A stretch of DNA of 64,000 nucleotides from Acidobacteriota bacterium (GCA_013289665.1 JABCZN010000021.1:1-64000); one strand, 5' to 3'; shown: positions 50,371-60,348, numbered from the stretch's first letter. Notes: generated from the sequence alone by a model not told the origin. Program-made: numbers and translations.

Positions 50371-50560
50371 ATGGAGTTACCAGGCCCCGGCCCAGCGCAA
50401 TTTGATGACGGGTATGAAATCGGCGCTTTCGCCGTCAATCACACTTACAAAATTTATGTCGAGCCGTTAAACGGGTCCGTAGGCCCCTTGAAGTTTCCAG
50501 CGCCTTCGTCAGCCTCTGCCGCAATTCCACCGTCGACCCCGGCTGGCTCCGTTCCAATCC
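50371..50560 (+). pseudogene. Possible C-terminal fragment of an exported protein
   Basis: The frame from ATG 50371 encodes ELPGPGPAQFDDGYEIGAFA then VNHTYKIYVEPLNGSVGPLK. This reads like a beta-rich segment of acidobacterial matrixin-type secreted proteins and then loses sense. Nothing upstream in frame continues it. Recognition is weak. Confidence 0.3.
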
Positions 50561-50633
50561 TGCCTAGTCCCCCAACCCAACATCGAACTCGCCACCGCCA
50601 CCCGCTCGTCATGTTAACTACCGTCACCGAAAC

Positions 50634-50720
50634 TTGTCATCCTGAGCGCACCCGACAAGGTCCGGTGCTGGGACTCCGGTGCTCTTTACCGGAGATGCGC
50701 GAAGGACCTCAACTTCAACG
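50634..50720. repeat. Dispersed 'CATCCTGAGCG...GAAGGACCTC' element
   Basis: Longest copy of the family: TGTCATCCTGAGCGCACCCG, then an internal CCGGTGCT...ACCGGAG hairpin-like insert, then GAAGGACCTCAACTTCAACG. It lies just before the KAS III-like gene end. Confidence 0.7.
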
Positions 50721-50730
50721 TTTCGCCCCT

Positions 50731-51723
50731 TCAACTCCCCGCCGGCACCATCCACCCGCCCCCAAACAACAACCCCGGCGCCAGCGAAGCCAAAAACACC
50801 GCACTCCGCTCACCAGCCCGCTGCCCCGCCGCCTGCTCAAACGCCGAATGCAACGTCGCCCCGCACATCGAAGATCCGAGATTCCCCTTCGTCACGGCTA
50901 TCGGCGGAAACGCGCTGCACGCCACGCCCAGTTGCTTCGCCAGCAGCGCTACCAGCCGCGGATTCGGCTGGTGTGTCGCGAACGCTCCCACCTTCTCCCG
51001 CGAAATTCCACTGCGCTTCTCCACTTCGCTCAATACCGCTTCCATGCGGTAAACAGCCGCGCGCGAAAGTGCCTCTCCATCAAACCGGATCTCCAACCCC
51101 GCGCCGCCCAAGTCGCTGACGGCAATCGCCTCCGCATATTGCGCCGCGCACCCAAAGAAGAATTCTCCGAACCGGTACGCGAACCGCCCTTTCGCCGGCG
51201 GTTTGTTTGAAAGCAGAAACGCGCTCGCCCCATCTCCAAACAACCCGCCAAATTCTCCCACCGTGCGTCCGGGTCCGAGCGTCCGGCTGTGCACATCGGC
51301 GGTCGCCACCAGAATCTTTTGCGCCTGGCCCGCCACCAGCATGGCCTGCGCCACGCAAAGGACCTGCAACAGCGCCAGACAGCCGCTGCCAACGTCCAGC
51401 GCCGTCGACCGCTCCCGCAATTTCAACCGCCCGTGGAGCTGCGCCGAAAGCGACGGGTAAGCATGATCCGTTTCGCTGGCCGCAATCACCCCGTCCAGGT
51501 TCTGCGCGTCTTCCCCGCATTGCTCCAGAACTTTCCGGCAAGCCCCGGCCCCCAGCGAGCCTTCCGTTTCGTTTTCGGCAGCGTACGCCACCGATACAAT
51601 TCCCGCCCGTGTCCGCAACTTTCCGGCGGGCATCCCAAACGCCTCATCCACTTCTTCCGAAGGAATAATGCGGGAACCAAACTCGCTCGCGGCACCGGTC
51701 AAATAAACATTCTTCTCATCCAA
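50731..51723 (-). CDS. 3-Oxoacyl-ACP synthase III-like (FabH/thiolase superfamily) protein
   Basis: A 330-residue thiolase-fold condensing enzyme. The KAS III catalytic triad is visible: Cys115 in DVGSGCLALLQ, His251 in ATHQPNPRL, Asn281 in GNLGSSMCG. Other blocks are GDGASAFLLSN and the final LLFGGGWMVP. The overall sequence is divergent from housekeeping FabH, so it may serve a specialised acyl condensation. No acyl carrier protein or partner is adjacent. Start TTG 51723, eight bases after GAGGGG, fits; no ATG is better placed. Confidence 0.85.
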   Translation of the reverse strand: MDEKNVYLTGAASEFGSRIIPSEEVDEAFGMPAGKLRTRAGIVSVAYAAENETEGSLGAGACRKVLEQCGEDAQNLDGVIAASETDHAYPSLSAQLHGRLKLRERSTALDVGSGCLALLQVLCVAQAMLVAGQAQKILVATADVHSRTLGPGRTVGEFGGLFGDGASAFLLSNKPPAKGRFAYRFGEFFFGCAAQYAEAIAVSDLGGAGLEIRFDGEALSRAAVYRMEAVLSEVEKRSGISREKVGAFATHQPNPRLVALLAKQLGVACSAFPPIAVTKGNLGSSMCGATLHSAFEQAAGQRAGERSAVFLASLAPGLLFGGGWMVPAGS

Positions 51724-52037
51724 GACTTAAGCCCCTCTTTCAATGGCCTTCTCTCTCATCCGCCTCCGCCCTTGAACTCGGACGAGAAAACGATTGTCTT
51801 CCATCATCCGGCACTGCGCCTCCCATTTCCAGTCCCGATACAAAATAGTTACTCAGAACCGGCGGCCGCCTTCAGGTCGCCCCTCCAAGTTTGGAGTGAA
51901 TGGAGGGCCAACCGCGTTGCTCCTTTTGCCGCTGGCCCAGCCGCTTCTTCGGCCTCTTCCCCCGCGCATGCTATCTTGGAATTACCCGCGCTCTCAGAGG
52001 ATCAATCGGAACACCAGGTATCGCGTATTTTTTCACA
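51724..52037. other. Intergenic region upstream of the second TonB-type gene
   Basis: A divergent promoter region. It includes a GGCGGCCGCCTTCAGGTCG repeat at 51859-51878, related to elements at 16029 and 63422. A candidate -10 (TATCTT near 51971) is weak. No gene is supported. Confidence 0.4.
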
Positions 52038-54392
52038 ATGAACGCTAAACGGCCTCAAATCCTTCTCTCTCGCCTCTGCCTGATGGCGGGCCTCTTCTCG
52101 CTCGCCGCGGGAACTCCGGCCGATGCGCAGAGATTGCGCGGTGAAGTGCACCTCGAAGTGCACGACCTGAAAGGCTCGAGCCTCGCCGCCCGCGGCGAAC
52201 TCCTCAGCGAAGCGAACGGCTTCCAGTGCAGCTTCCAGATTCCCGCGGACGGCCACTTCGTTCTCCAGGATCTTCCCTTCGGCGTCTACCGCCTGAATCT
52301 TGCCGCCGAAGGCTTCGCCGCCTTGAGTGAGGTCGTCGAAGTGCGCTCCGAAGTCCCCGTGAAACTGGGCATCACCTTGGGCGTCGCGCCGCTCACCACC
52401 CAGATTCAGGTCACCGACGAACTCACGCTCGTTGACCCAACCCGCACCGGCACGCTCTATTCCGTCGGCAAGCAATCCGTTCGCGAACAGCTCAGCCTCC
52501 AGCCGGGCCGTGACCTCTTCGATCTTGTCAATCAGGAACCCGGCTGGCTTTACGAAGCGAACGGCGTGCTGCATCCGCGGGGCTCGGAATACGACGTCCA
52601 GTTCGTGGTGGATGGCCAGCCCCTCATGCAGAATCGCTCCCCCGCTTTTGCACCGGACATGGATTCCGATTCGGTCGAGTCCCTGCGCCTGCTCACCGCC
52701 AGCTATCCCGCCGAGTACGGCCGCAAGCTCGGCGGCATCGTCGAACTTACCACCGACAAAAATTCGCTGCTCGGCTGGCATGGAGATTTCGCCGCTTCAG
52801 GCGGCAGCTTCGATCAACTGGACGGCTCTGCCGCGATTTCCTGGTCCCGGGAAAGAGAGCGTTACTCCGTGCGCGCCTTCGGCCTCCACTCCGCCAGGTA
52901 TCTCGACCCGCCCGTCACCAGCAACTTCGGCAACGACGGCAGCTCGGGGGGATTTTCCGCAGCCTACGAACGGGACTTTTCCGACAACGAGCGCCTGCGC
53001 CTCACCATCGCCCACAATTCCCTGCACTACATCATCCCCGACGATTTCATCCAGCAGGATGCGTTGCAGCGGCAGGACGCCGCCAGCTCCGAAACCAGCG
53101 GGCAAATCTATTTCCAGCACACCATCTCTTCCAACCTGCTCCTCAGCTTTTCCGGCGCCGTCCGCGATTCCAGCTTCACTCTTCGCTCCAATCCCTTTTC
53201 CACCCCGGTCATCGTCAGTCAGGACCGCGGCTACCGCGAAGGATACATTCGCGGAGACATCGCCGGACACCGCGGCCATCACGACTGGAAAGCCGGTGCT
53301 GATTCCTTCTTCACTCCGGTCCACGAAGCGCTGCAGTACCACATCACCGACCCCTCGCAATTCGATCCCGGCACTCAGTTGAATCTGAGCTTCGCGGGCA
53401 GCAAATGGGACGTCGAGCCGTCTTTTTACGTCCAGGACCAGATGCGCTATGGCGCGTGGAATCTCAGCGCCGGCCTGCGTTTCGATCATTATGGTTTTGT
53501 GGTTCACGACAGGGCATTCAGTCCGCGCCTCGGTGTCTCGCGTTTCGTGTCTTCGCTCAATCTGCTGCTGCACGCTTCCTACGACCGAGTGTTCCAGACG
53601 CCCGCAATGGAAAATCTTCTGCTTGCCAGTTCCCCGCAACTCGATTCCGTCAATCCCGTCGTCCTGCGCCTTCCTGTGCCTGTTGCGCGCGCCAACTACT
53701 ACGAAGGCGGCATCACCAAATCGTTCCTTGGCAAGTTCCGCCTGGACGCCAGCGTTTTCCGCCGCGATTTTCACAACTATTCCGACGACGATGTCCTCTT
53801 AGAGACCGGCGTAAGTTTTCCGATCTCCTTCGCGAGAGCCCGCATCTTCGGCGAGGAAGTGCGCTTGGAAGTTCCGCACTGGGGCCGCATCTCGGGATTC
53901 GTGAGTTACGCCAATCAATCGGGGACAGGGCGGGGACCAATCAACGGAGGACTTTTCATCGGCAGCAACGCCAGCGCCGGCCTCACCGACACCGGCAAAT
54001 TCGGAGTCTCACAAGATCAGCGCAATACGCTGCGCGCGCGCGTGCGTCTCGATGCCGGCCACGGCCTCTGGTTTGCAGCCGGTGCTCAGTACGGAAGCGG
54101 GTTGCCCGCCGACCTTAGCCAAAACATTGACGGCCCCATGCTCATCGCGCAATATGGAGCCGCAGTCGTTTCGCTCGTCAATTTCACGAAAGGCCGCGTC
54201 GAACCGAATTTCTCCATGGATCTCGGCATGGGCGCGCAACTCTATCGCAAGGAGGCCCGCTCGCTTCAATTCCAGCTTCAGGCCACCAACATCGCCGACC
54301 GCCTCAACGTCATCAACTTCGCCAGCATCTTTTCCGGCACAGCGATCAGCCCGCCCCGCAGCGTTTCCGCCCGCCTCCGCGTCTCGTTCTAA
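52038..54392 (+). CDS. TonB-dependent receptor-like outer-membrane protein with carboxypeptidase-regulatory domain
   Basis: A 784-residue protein. The signal peptide runs LLSRLCLMAGLFSLAAG then TPADAQ. Residues 30-110 form a carboxypeptidase-regulatory-like domain (LRGEVHLEVHDLKGSSLA, FGVYRLNLAAEGFAAL). The plug has GRDLFDLVNQEPGWLYEANG, VQFVVDGQPLMQNRSPAF and TASYPAEYGRKLGGIVEL. A 22-strand-type barrel follows, ending VSARLRVSF with terminal Phe. It is shorter than the Oar-like protein at the left edge and nearer to classical receptors. ATG 52038 starts the signal peptide; the upstream frame is not signal-like. The ligand is unknown. Confidence 0.91.
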   Translation: MNAKRPQILLSRLCLMAGLFSLAAGTPADAQRLRGEVHLEVHDLKGSSLAARGELLSEANGFQCSFQIPADGHFVLQDLPFGVYRLNLAAEGFAALSEVVEVRSEVPVKLGITLGVAPLTTQIQVTDELTLVDPTRTGTLYSVGKQSVREQLSLQPGRDLFDLVNQEPGWLYEANGVLHPRGSEYDVQFVVDGQPLMQNRSPAFAPDMDSDSVESLRLLTASYPAEYGRKLGGIVELTTDKNSLLGWHGDFAASGGSFDQLDGSAAISWSRERERYSVRAFGLHSARYLDPPVTSNFGNDGSSGGFSAAYERDFSDNERLRLTIAHNSLHYIIPDDFIQQDALQRQDAASSETSGQIYFQHTISSNLLLSFSGAVRDSSFTLRSNPFSTPVIVSQDRGYREGYIRGDIAGHRGHHDWKAGADSFFTPVHEALQYHITDPSQFDPGTQLNLSFAGSKWDVEPSFYVQDQMRYGAWNLSAGLRFDHYGFVVHDRAFSPRLGVSRFVSSLNLLLHASYDRVFQTPAMENLLLASSPQLDSVNPVVLRLPVPVARANYYEGGITKSFLGKFRLDASVFRRDFHNYSDDDVLLETGVSFPISFARARIFGEEVRLEVPHWGRISGFVSYANQSGTGRGPINGGLFIGSNASAGLTDTGKFGVSQDQRNTLRARVRLDAGHGLWFAAGAQYGSGLPADLSQNIDGPMLIAQYGAAVVSLVNFTKGRVEPNFSMDLGMGAQLYRKEARSLQFQLQATNIADRLNVINFASIFSGTAISPPRSVSARLRVSF

Positions 54393-54433
54393 GCTCCGTA
54401 TTGCCTTGGTTGTCAGGGCCACAGCAGGGCCGC

Positions 54434-54525
54434 TGTAGTGGCCGATCTAGAGATCGGCTGTCACACCATTCTCTGCATTTCTAGCGGCCGCCGTCCGAGG
54501 CGGGCGCCTCAGCCATCGCGCGCTA
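54434..54525. repeat. Two adjacent GCGGCC/GGCCGATC dispersed elements
   Basis: GTGGCCGATCTAGAGATCGG (54435-54454) is a palindromic copy of the 16029 element. It is followed by CTAGCGGCCGCCGTCCGAGG from 54480 and GGCGCCTCAGCCATCGCG, related to the element at 29151. Both lie between convergent genes. Confidence 0.65.
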
Positions 54526-54582
54526 TCTCTCACTGTGCGGCGACATGAGCTACCTGTCATCAACTTCAAATGCTTCTCAAAA

Positions 54583-55329
54583 TCACCGCCGCCGAACCTT
54601 GCTCAGCAGGCGCAGCATTTCCATGTACAGCCAGATCAGGGTAACCATCAGCCCGAACGCGCCATACCACTCCATGTATTTCGGCGCGCCCATCCGTGCT
54701 CCGGTTTCGATCATGTCGAAATCAATAATCAAGTTCAACGACGCGATGATCACCACAAACAGGCTGATCCCGATTCCAAGCGGGGTGCGGGCGTTAAGAA
54801 ACGACATCTGCGTGTGGAAGAAAAGGCTCATTGCCATGTTGATGAGATAGACGATCGCGATTCCGCCCGTCGCCGCAATCACGCCCAGCTTGAATCCGCG
54901 GGTCGCCTGCACAATGCGCATTTTGTAGGCAAGCAACAAAACAAAAAGCACGCCAAAGGTAAGGCCGATTGCCTGCGCGGCGATGCCCGGATACGACCTC
55001 TCAAATAATGCGGAGATTCCGCCAAGGAGAAGTCCTTCGAGCAGCGCGTAAATCGGCGCGCTGATTGGCGACCACTCCTTCTTGAAGATGGTCACCAGCG
55101 CCACGACAAATCCACCGATTGCGCCACCAAGCATCCAGGGGTAAACCGCCTCCGGTGTCGGCGAATGACTGAGACCCCAGGTCCATGCGGCTGTGGCCAC
55201 CACAAACAACAGCAGCAGCCCGGTCTTGTTGACCGTGCCCTGAATCGTCATCGTTTCGCCGGTCGGAATCGCTCCAGCAAACGCACTCTCTTTTAATACG
55301 GGATTCGTGGAACGCAGCAAATCAGCCAT
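54583..55329 (-). CDS. Bax inhibitor-1/YccA-like membrane protein
   Basis: A 248-residue protein with about seven membrane helices (LLLLFVVATAAWTWGL, MLGGAIGGFVVALVTIF, AIGLTFGVLFVLLLAY, LGVIAATGGIAIVYLI, IGISLFVVIIASLNLIIDF, EWYGAFGLMVTLIWLYMEML). The acidic DFDMIE in the sixth helix region matches the pH-sensing Asp of the BI-1/TMBIM fold. Bacterial members are calcium-leak or protease-modulating proteins; the role here is unknown. ATG 55329 is preceded by GGAGGCACCGCC, a good ribosome-binding site. Confidence 0.92.
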   Translation of the reverse strand: MADLLRSTNPVLKESAFAGAIPTGETMTIQGTVNKTGLLLLFVVATAAWTWGLSHSPTPEAVYPWMLGGAIGGFVVALVTIFKKEWSPISAPIYALLEGLLLGGISALFERSYPGIAAQAIGLTFGVLFVLLLAYKMRIVQATRGFKLGVIAATGGIAIVYLINMAMSLFFHTQMSFLNARTPLGIGISLFVVIIASLNLIIDFDMIETGARMGAPKYMEWYGAFGLMVTLIWLYMEMLRLLSKVRRR

Positions 55330-55414
55330 GGGCGGTGCCTCCAGTAGAGCAATTCTGTGCGAGAGTTAAGAATATCACTAAGCGTGTCAGTGCGTGGATT
55401 GTAGGAGATTGGTT

Positions 55415-55489
55415 TGGTACCGCTAACGGGAATCGAACCCGTATTTTAGCCTTGAAAGGGCTACGTGCTAACCGTTGCACCATAGCGGC
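55415..55489 (-). tRNA. tRNA-Glu (anticodon UUC)
   Basis: The complement forms a cloverleaf with encoded 3' CCA. The acceptor arm is GCCGCTA/TAGCGGT. The anticodon stem TAGCC/GGCTA encloses loop CTTTCAA, giving anticodon TTC. The T arm is ACGGG-TTCGATT-CCCGT. Confidence 0.95.
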
Positions 55490-55551
55490 ACTTTTGCGTG
55501 AACTGCAATCTTTTGATTATACGGAAATCTTCAAATTTGCGCTACGCGGCG

Positions 55552-55770
55552 TTAGCCCTTCCGGTCCTCCCATTCCTCGTGCCACGCCGTCTGAATTGCT
55601 TCCAGCTTGCTCTCGTTGGACTTCTGCGGATCGCCCGTGAATCCCGTCAGTTCCGTAATCCACTTGTGCATGTCCGTGAAACGCACCGTGTAGGGATCGA
55701 GATCGGGGAATTTGTCCGTCAGTCCAATCGCAATGTCCTCCAGATTGTCCCAATCAAATGTCGGTGGCAT
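55552..55770 (-). CDS. iscX: Fe-S cluster assembly protein IscX
   Basis: A 72-residue acidic protein with the family signature FDWDNLEDIAIGLTDKFPDL then DPYTVRFTDMHKWI and EAIQTAWHEEW. IscX binds IscS and modulates cluster assembly in studied bacteria. It closes the ISC gene series, 120 bases after fdx on the same strand. That gap contains a TCCGCC-TCA-GGCGGA palindrome and the CTGTTATCTGATCGCTGT repeat string. Confidence 0.93.
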   Translation of the reverse strand: MPPTFDWDNLEDIAIGLTDKFPDLDPYTVRFTDMHKWITELTGFTGDPQKSNESKLEAIQTAWHEEWEDRKG

Positions 55771-55852
55771 CTCGCCCGCTCCTCAAAACGGCCCTGTCCG
55801 CCTCAGGCGGATGGCCGCTAGATAACCCGTGTTTGCTCCGACTCTTGTTTCC

Positions 55853-55870
55853 TGTTATCTGATCGCTGTT
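55853..55870. repeat. CTGTTATCTGATCGCTGT repeat string
   Basis: The same 18 bases occur at 13484-13501, upstream of the aldolase gene, and a degenerate version near 44550-44575. All copies are intergenic. Confidence 0.6.
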
Positions 55871-55890
55871 TTCTGTGCGCGTCTTCCAAC

Positions 55891-56304
55891 TCAGTGCCCG
55901 TCAAGTTCCTTCGCGTAATTCTTGTTCCACTCCGGAATCTCCACCACGATGTCCGTCGTTCCATCCGGCACCGTCTGGCAGCCAAGGCGCGACTTCGGCG
56001 TGATGCCCGGCGCTTCATCCAGCTCGTCCAGCTCCGCGTCCGTTGCTTCGTTGCACGATTCCAGGCCTTCTTTCACCATCACGTGGCACGTCGAGCAGGC
56101 GCACACGCCTCCGCACGCGTGATCGAGGCCCATCTTAAAGCCCTCGGCGATGTCCAGGATGCTTCCCGGCAAACCGTTGTGGCCGTAGGGAAACTTCTCC
56201 GGATCCACTTCCACGGTCTTCCCGCTCGGCAGAAACGTCACCTTGTATTTCTGCGTCGCCTTCTTGTATTTCACTTCTTCGATGTACGGATTGCTGCCGC
56301 CCAT
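55891..56304 (-). CDS. fdx: ISC-type 2Fe-2S ferredoxin
   Basis: A 137-residue electron carrier for cluster assembly. The cluster ligands are in HACGGVCACSTCH (Cys-x5-Cys-x2-Cys pattern) and the later LGCQTV, as in adrenodoxin-type ferredoxins. GSILDIAEGFKMGLDHACG and LDELDEAPGITPKSRLGCQ match the family. An N-terminal extension of about 20 residues (YIEEVKYKKATQKYKVTF) begins the beta fold. It is 9 bases downstream of hscA on the same strand, as in most isc operons. Confidence 0.95.
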   Translation of the reverse strand: MGGSNPYIEEVKYKKATQKYKVTFLPSGKTVEVDPEKFPYGHNGLPGSILDIAEGFKMGLDHACGGVCACSTCHVMVKEGLESCNEATDAELDELDEAPGITPKSRLGCQTVPDGTTDIVVEIPEWNKNYAKELDGH

Positions 56305-56313
56305 AGCTTCTCC

Positions 56314-58155
<1,842 letters not shown>

Positions 58156-58180
58156 GAAAGTTCCCTGTATTCAGAAAATC

Positions 58181-58293
58181 CTGTAGCTCGCCCCTTCCGG
58201 GGGTGAGGGTTTCCAATACCCGTCGACCAAGCAAACTCACCAAGAACCCTCAGGCCCCGCCTGCCCGAGGCAAGCCGAACTCCCGAGCTACAG
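58181..58293. repeat. Inverted repeat framing the hscB-hscA gap
   Basis: CTGTAGCTCG (58181-58190) and CGAGCTACAG (58284-58293) are exact inverted copies with 93 bases between, containing a GCCCGAGGCAAG string. The right arm overlaps the hscB stop codon. It may be a small mobile element footprint or a repeat pair. Confidence 0.6.
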
Positions 58294-58974
58294 CAATTCC
58301 TTCTCTACATTCACGACCAAATTTCGAATATAGGAACGCCGATTCAGCAGCTCATTCAACTTCGCCATGACGATCCTACGTTTCGCTTCATCGGCGCTCG
58401 CGTCAACCGCGGCGTCCCATTCCTTCGCCGCATTCTGCAGTTCGCCGTCAACCTCCGCGAGCTTGTCTTGAAAATTCTTCTCGGCAGCGGTCAGCCGTTC
58501 TTTCAGGTTGCCGAGGTCGCCGCCCGACGCTTTCGCTTCCCGCAGCTCATCGAGCGATTCGTTCAGCCCAAAAACCTCTTCCAGCAATTCCGGAGGCGCC
58601 TGCTGCTTGCTCTTGCCCTCAACGCGCGCGCCCTCAATCGCCAGCAGGTATTCCACCCGGCCAACCGGCTCGCGCAGCGTGCGGTACGCATCATTCAATT
58701 CCGAACTGCGCTTCAGCGAAATCTCGCGCTCCTCCGGCGAAGCGTTCACGAAATTGTCCGGATGCAGCTTCCAGCTTAGTTGCAGGAATTTCTTTTCAAG
58801 CCCGCTCATCTCAATCCACAGCTTGCGCGGAATCTCGAACATCGCGAAATAATCGCTCTTCTCCGGAACCTGCAGCATCTTTCCGCACGACGAGCAAAAA
58901 TGCGTGCCGATAGTGCGTTCGTGGCAGCTCCAGCAGACCAGCGGCGAATCGGTGATGGGGAACGGTGTGCTCAT
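58288..58974 (-). CDS. hscB: Fe-S assembly J-domain co-chaperone HscB, with N-terminal zinc-ribbon
   Basis: A 228-residue protein. Residues 14-31 hold CWSCHERTIGTHFCSSCG, a four-Cys zinc-ribbon as found in eukaryotic HSC20 but absent in Escherichia coli HscB. The J domain follows with LQLSWKLHPDNFVNASPEER (the HPD motif that stimulates the Hsp70) and SELNDAYRTLREPVGRVEYL. The C-terminal helical domain binds IscU in known members. It lies 132 bases upstream of hscA on the same strand, with a repeat in between. Confidence 0.95.
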   Translation of the reverse strand: MSTPFPITDSPLVCWSCHERTIGTHFCSSCGKMLQVPEKSDYFAMFEIPRKLWIEMSGLEKKFLQLSWKLHPDNFVNASPEEREISLKRSSELNDAYRTLREPVGRVEYLLAIEGARVEGKSKQQAPPELLEEVFGLNESLDELREAKASGGDLGNLKERLTAAEKNFQDKLAEVDGELQNAAKEWDAAVDASADEAKRRIVMAKLNELLNRRSYIRNLVVNVEKELL

Positions 58975-59074
58975 CTCAGTTCTGTTCGATCAACTTCGCC
59001 ACAAAAAAAGTGGCTGGCGCACGATGCTGCCAGCCGGAATTGCTAAAGTCCCCTGCGCTGGGTAAGGCCAGCTG

Positions 59075-59095
59075 ACAGGCTAAAGCCTGTTCTAC
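59075..59095. repeat. CAGGCTAAAGCCTG palindrome
   Basis: ACAGGCT-AA-AGCCTGT followed by TCTACG in the gap between iscA and hscB; a typical dispersed palindromic string. Confidence 0.55.
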
Positions 59096-59097
59096 GT

Positions 59098-59478
59098 TTA
59101 CGCCGTAAAGCTGCTGCCGCAACCGCAATTGCGCGCCGCGTTGGGGTTCTGGAACACAAAGCCCTGCCGCATCAGCGTTTCCTCGTATTCGAGCGTTGTG
59201 CCGTTTAGATACAGCAGGCTCTTCGGATCAACAAAGAGACGCGCGCCAAACTCCTCGAAAACTTTATCCCGGTCGCGCGCCTGCGTATCCAGCCGCATGG
59301 CATACGACAATCCCGAGCAGCCGCCGCCCTGCACGCCCACGCGAAGCCCTCCGACCTGCGGCGACACGCCATCCTTTTCGAGCAGCGTAATGATCTTCTT
59401 CGCCGCCTTTTCCGTCAGGTGAATCGCCGGTCCGGCCGTCTCTTTTTCTACAGTTTGCGTTGTGGTTTCCGCCGTCAT
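59098..59478 (-). CDS. iscA: A-type Fe-S carrier, IscA/ErpA-like
   Basis: A 126-residue HesB-type carrier. The three conserved Cys are in VQGGGCSGLSY and the C-terminal NCGCGSSF, with LTEKAAKKIITLLEKDG at the start of the fold and LFVDPKSLLYLNGTTLEYEE in the middle. The first 18 residues (Thr/Glu-rich) are a family-variable tail. It lies between iscU and hscB. ATG 59478 is preferred over a longer frame that has no support. Whether it acts as IscA or ErpA cannot be told. Confidence 0.94.
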   Translation of the reverse strand: MTAETTTQTVEKETAGPAIHLTEKAAKKIITLLEKDGVSPQVGGLRVGVQGGGCSGLSYAMRLDTQARDRDKVFEEFGARLFVDPKSLLYLNGTTLEYEETLMRQGFVFQNPNAARNCGCGSSFTA

Positions 59479-59581
59479 AATCCGAATCTCCAAATCATCT
59501 CTGGAGCAACATCTGGACAGCATCCTCCGACGGTCAGAACTCGCCGCCGGAAGACGCCACTACGCCCGCGCTGCCTCGCAA

Positions 59582-59998
59582 CTAGTGCGACGACTTTTCG
59601 TGCGCGGGAACTTCAATGCCGTGCTTCTTCTTCCAATCGCCGATGGCCGCCTTGATGGCGTCCTCTGCGAGGACGGAGCAGTGAATCTTGACCGGAGGAA
59701 GCGAAAGCTCGCGAACGATGTCCGTGTTCTTGATCGCCAGCGCCTCTTCGACGGTCTTTCCCTTCACCCATTCCGTGGCCAGGGAAGAGCTGGCAATGGC
59801 CGACCCGCACCCAAAGGTCTTGAATTTGGCTTCTTCAATGATCTTGGTGTCCGGATTGATCTTCATCTGCAGCTTCATCACGTCGCCGCATTCCGGCGCG
59901 CCGACCAGGCCGGTCCCGACATTGGGATCTTCCTTGGGCATGCTGCCGACGTTGCGGGGATTGTTGTAATGATCGACTACTTTTTCGCTATACGCCAT
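59582..59998 (-). CDS. iscU: Fe-S cluster scaffold IscU
   Basis: A 138-residue scaffold. The cluster ligands are Cys in PECGDVMKLQM, FGCGSAIASSSLATEW and HCSVLAEDAIK, with the conserved Asp after the first Cys. The HscA-recognition LPPVK motif is present (SLPPVKIHCS). The C-terminus KHGIEVPAHEKSSH is slightly longer than in enterobacteria. It follows the unknown gene at 60037 by 38 bases. ATG 59998, with AAGGAGTAACC upstream. Confidence 0.97.
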   Translation of the reverse strand: MAYSEKVVDHYNNPRNVGSMPKEDPNVGTGLVGAPECGDVMKLQMKINPDTKIIEEAKFKTFGCGSAIASSSLATEWVKGKTVEEALAIKNTDIVRELSLPPVKIHCSVLAEDAIKAAIGDWKKKHGIEVPAHEKSSH

Positions 59999-60036
59999 GG
60001 ACAGGTTACTCCTTCAAGTTTCGATTCCAGTAACAA

Positions 60037-60348
60037 TCAGCCCTTCGCCGCAACGAGAGAGCCAAAACCTGCATTCTTGATGGCCTTTTCGGTCAGGGCG
60101 ATGTTGGTCAAAAACGCCGAACGTCCTGCGGTAAGTTCCCGCAGCGCGTCGCGGACATAATCCGCTCCGAGACCCAGCACGTTCAGAAACGTGCGGACAT
60201 CCTGAAGATGATGAAAAGAACGCTCCGCGGCCGGGGCCGGCTCGTCACCATCCTGATACGCCTGATACGTCACGCGGAACGGGGCGGACGTACCCGCGAT
60301 CGAGCGGTGAATTCTGAGTGTTCCTTCGCTTGCAATAGCGCTTGCCAT
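60037..60348 (-). CDS. Unknown small protein embedded in the ISC operon
   Basis: A 103-residue protein between iscS and iscU. The first half is beta-like and basic (GTLRIHRSIAGTSAPFRVTY), then AERSFHHLQDVRTFLNVLG and a helical tail (YVRDALRELTAGRSAFLTNI ALTEKAI). There are no Cys residues, so it does not bind clusters through thiols. ATG 60348 has a strong GGAAGGA eight bases upstream. Gaps of 25 and 38 bases to iscS and iscU mark it as an operon member. I know no name; context suggests a role in cluster assembly or its control. Confidence 0.85.
   Translation of the reverse strand: MASAIASEGTLRIHRSIAGTSAPFRVTYQAYQDGDEPAPAAERSFHHLQDVRTFLNVLGLGADYVRDALRELTAGRSAFLTNIALTEKAIKNAGFGSLVAAKG

Larger units (their letters stand above)
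50148..50730. other. Intergenic region with repeat and gene remnant
   Basis: Contains the upstream part of the uncertain gene at 49887, a possible exported-protein fragment at 50371-50560, and a dispersed repeat at 50634-50720. No intact gene is supported. Confidence 0.4.
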
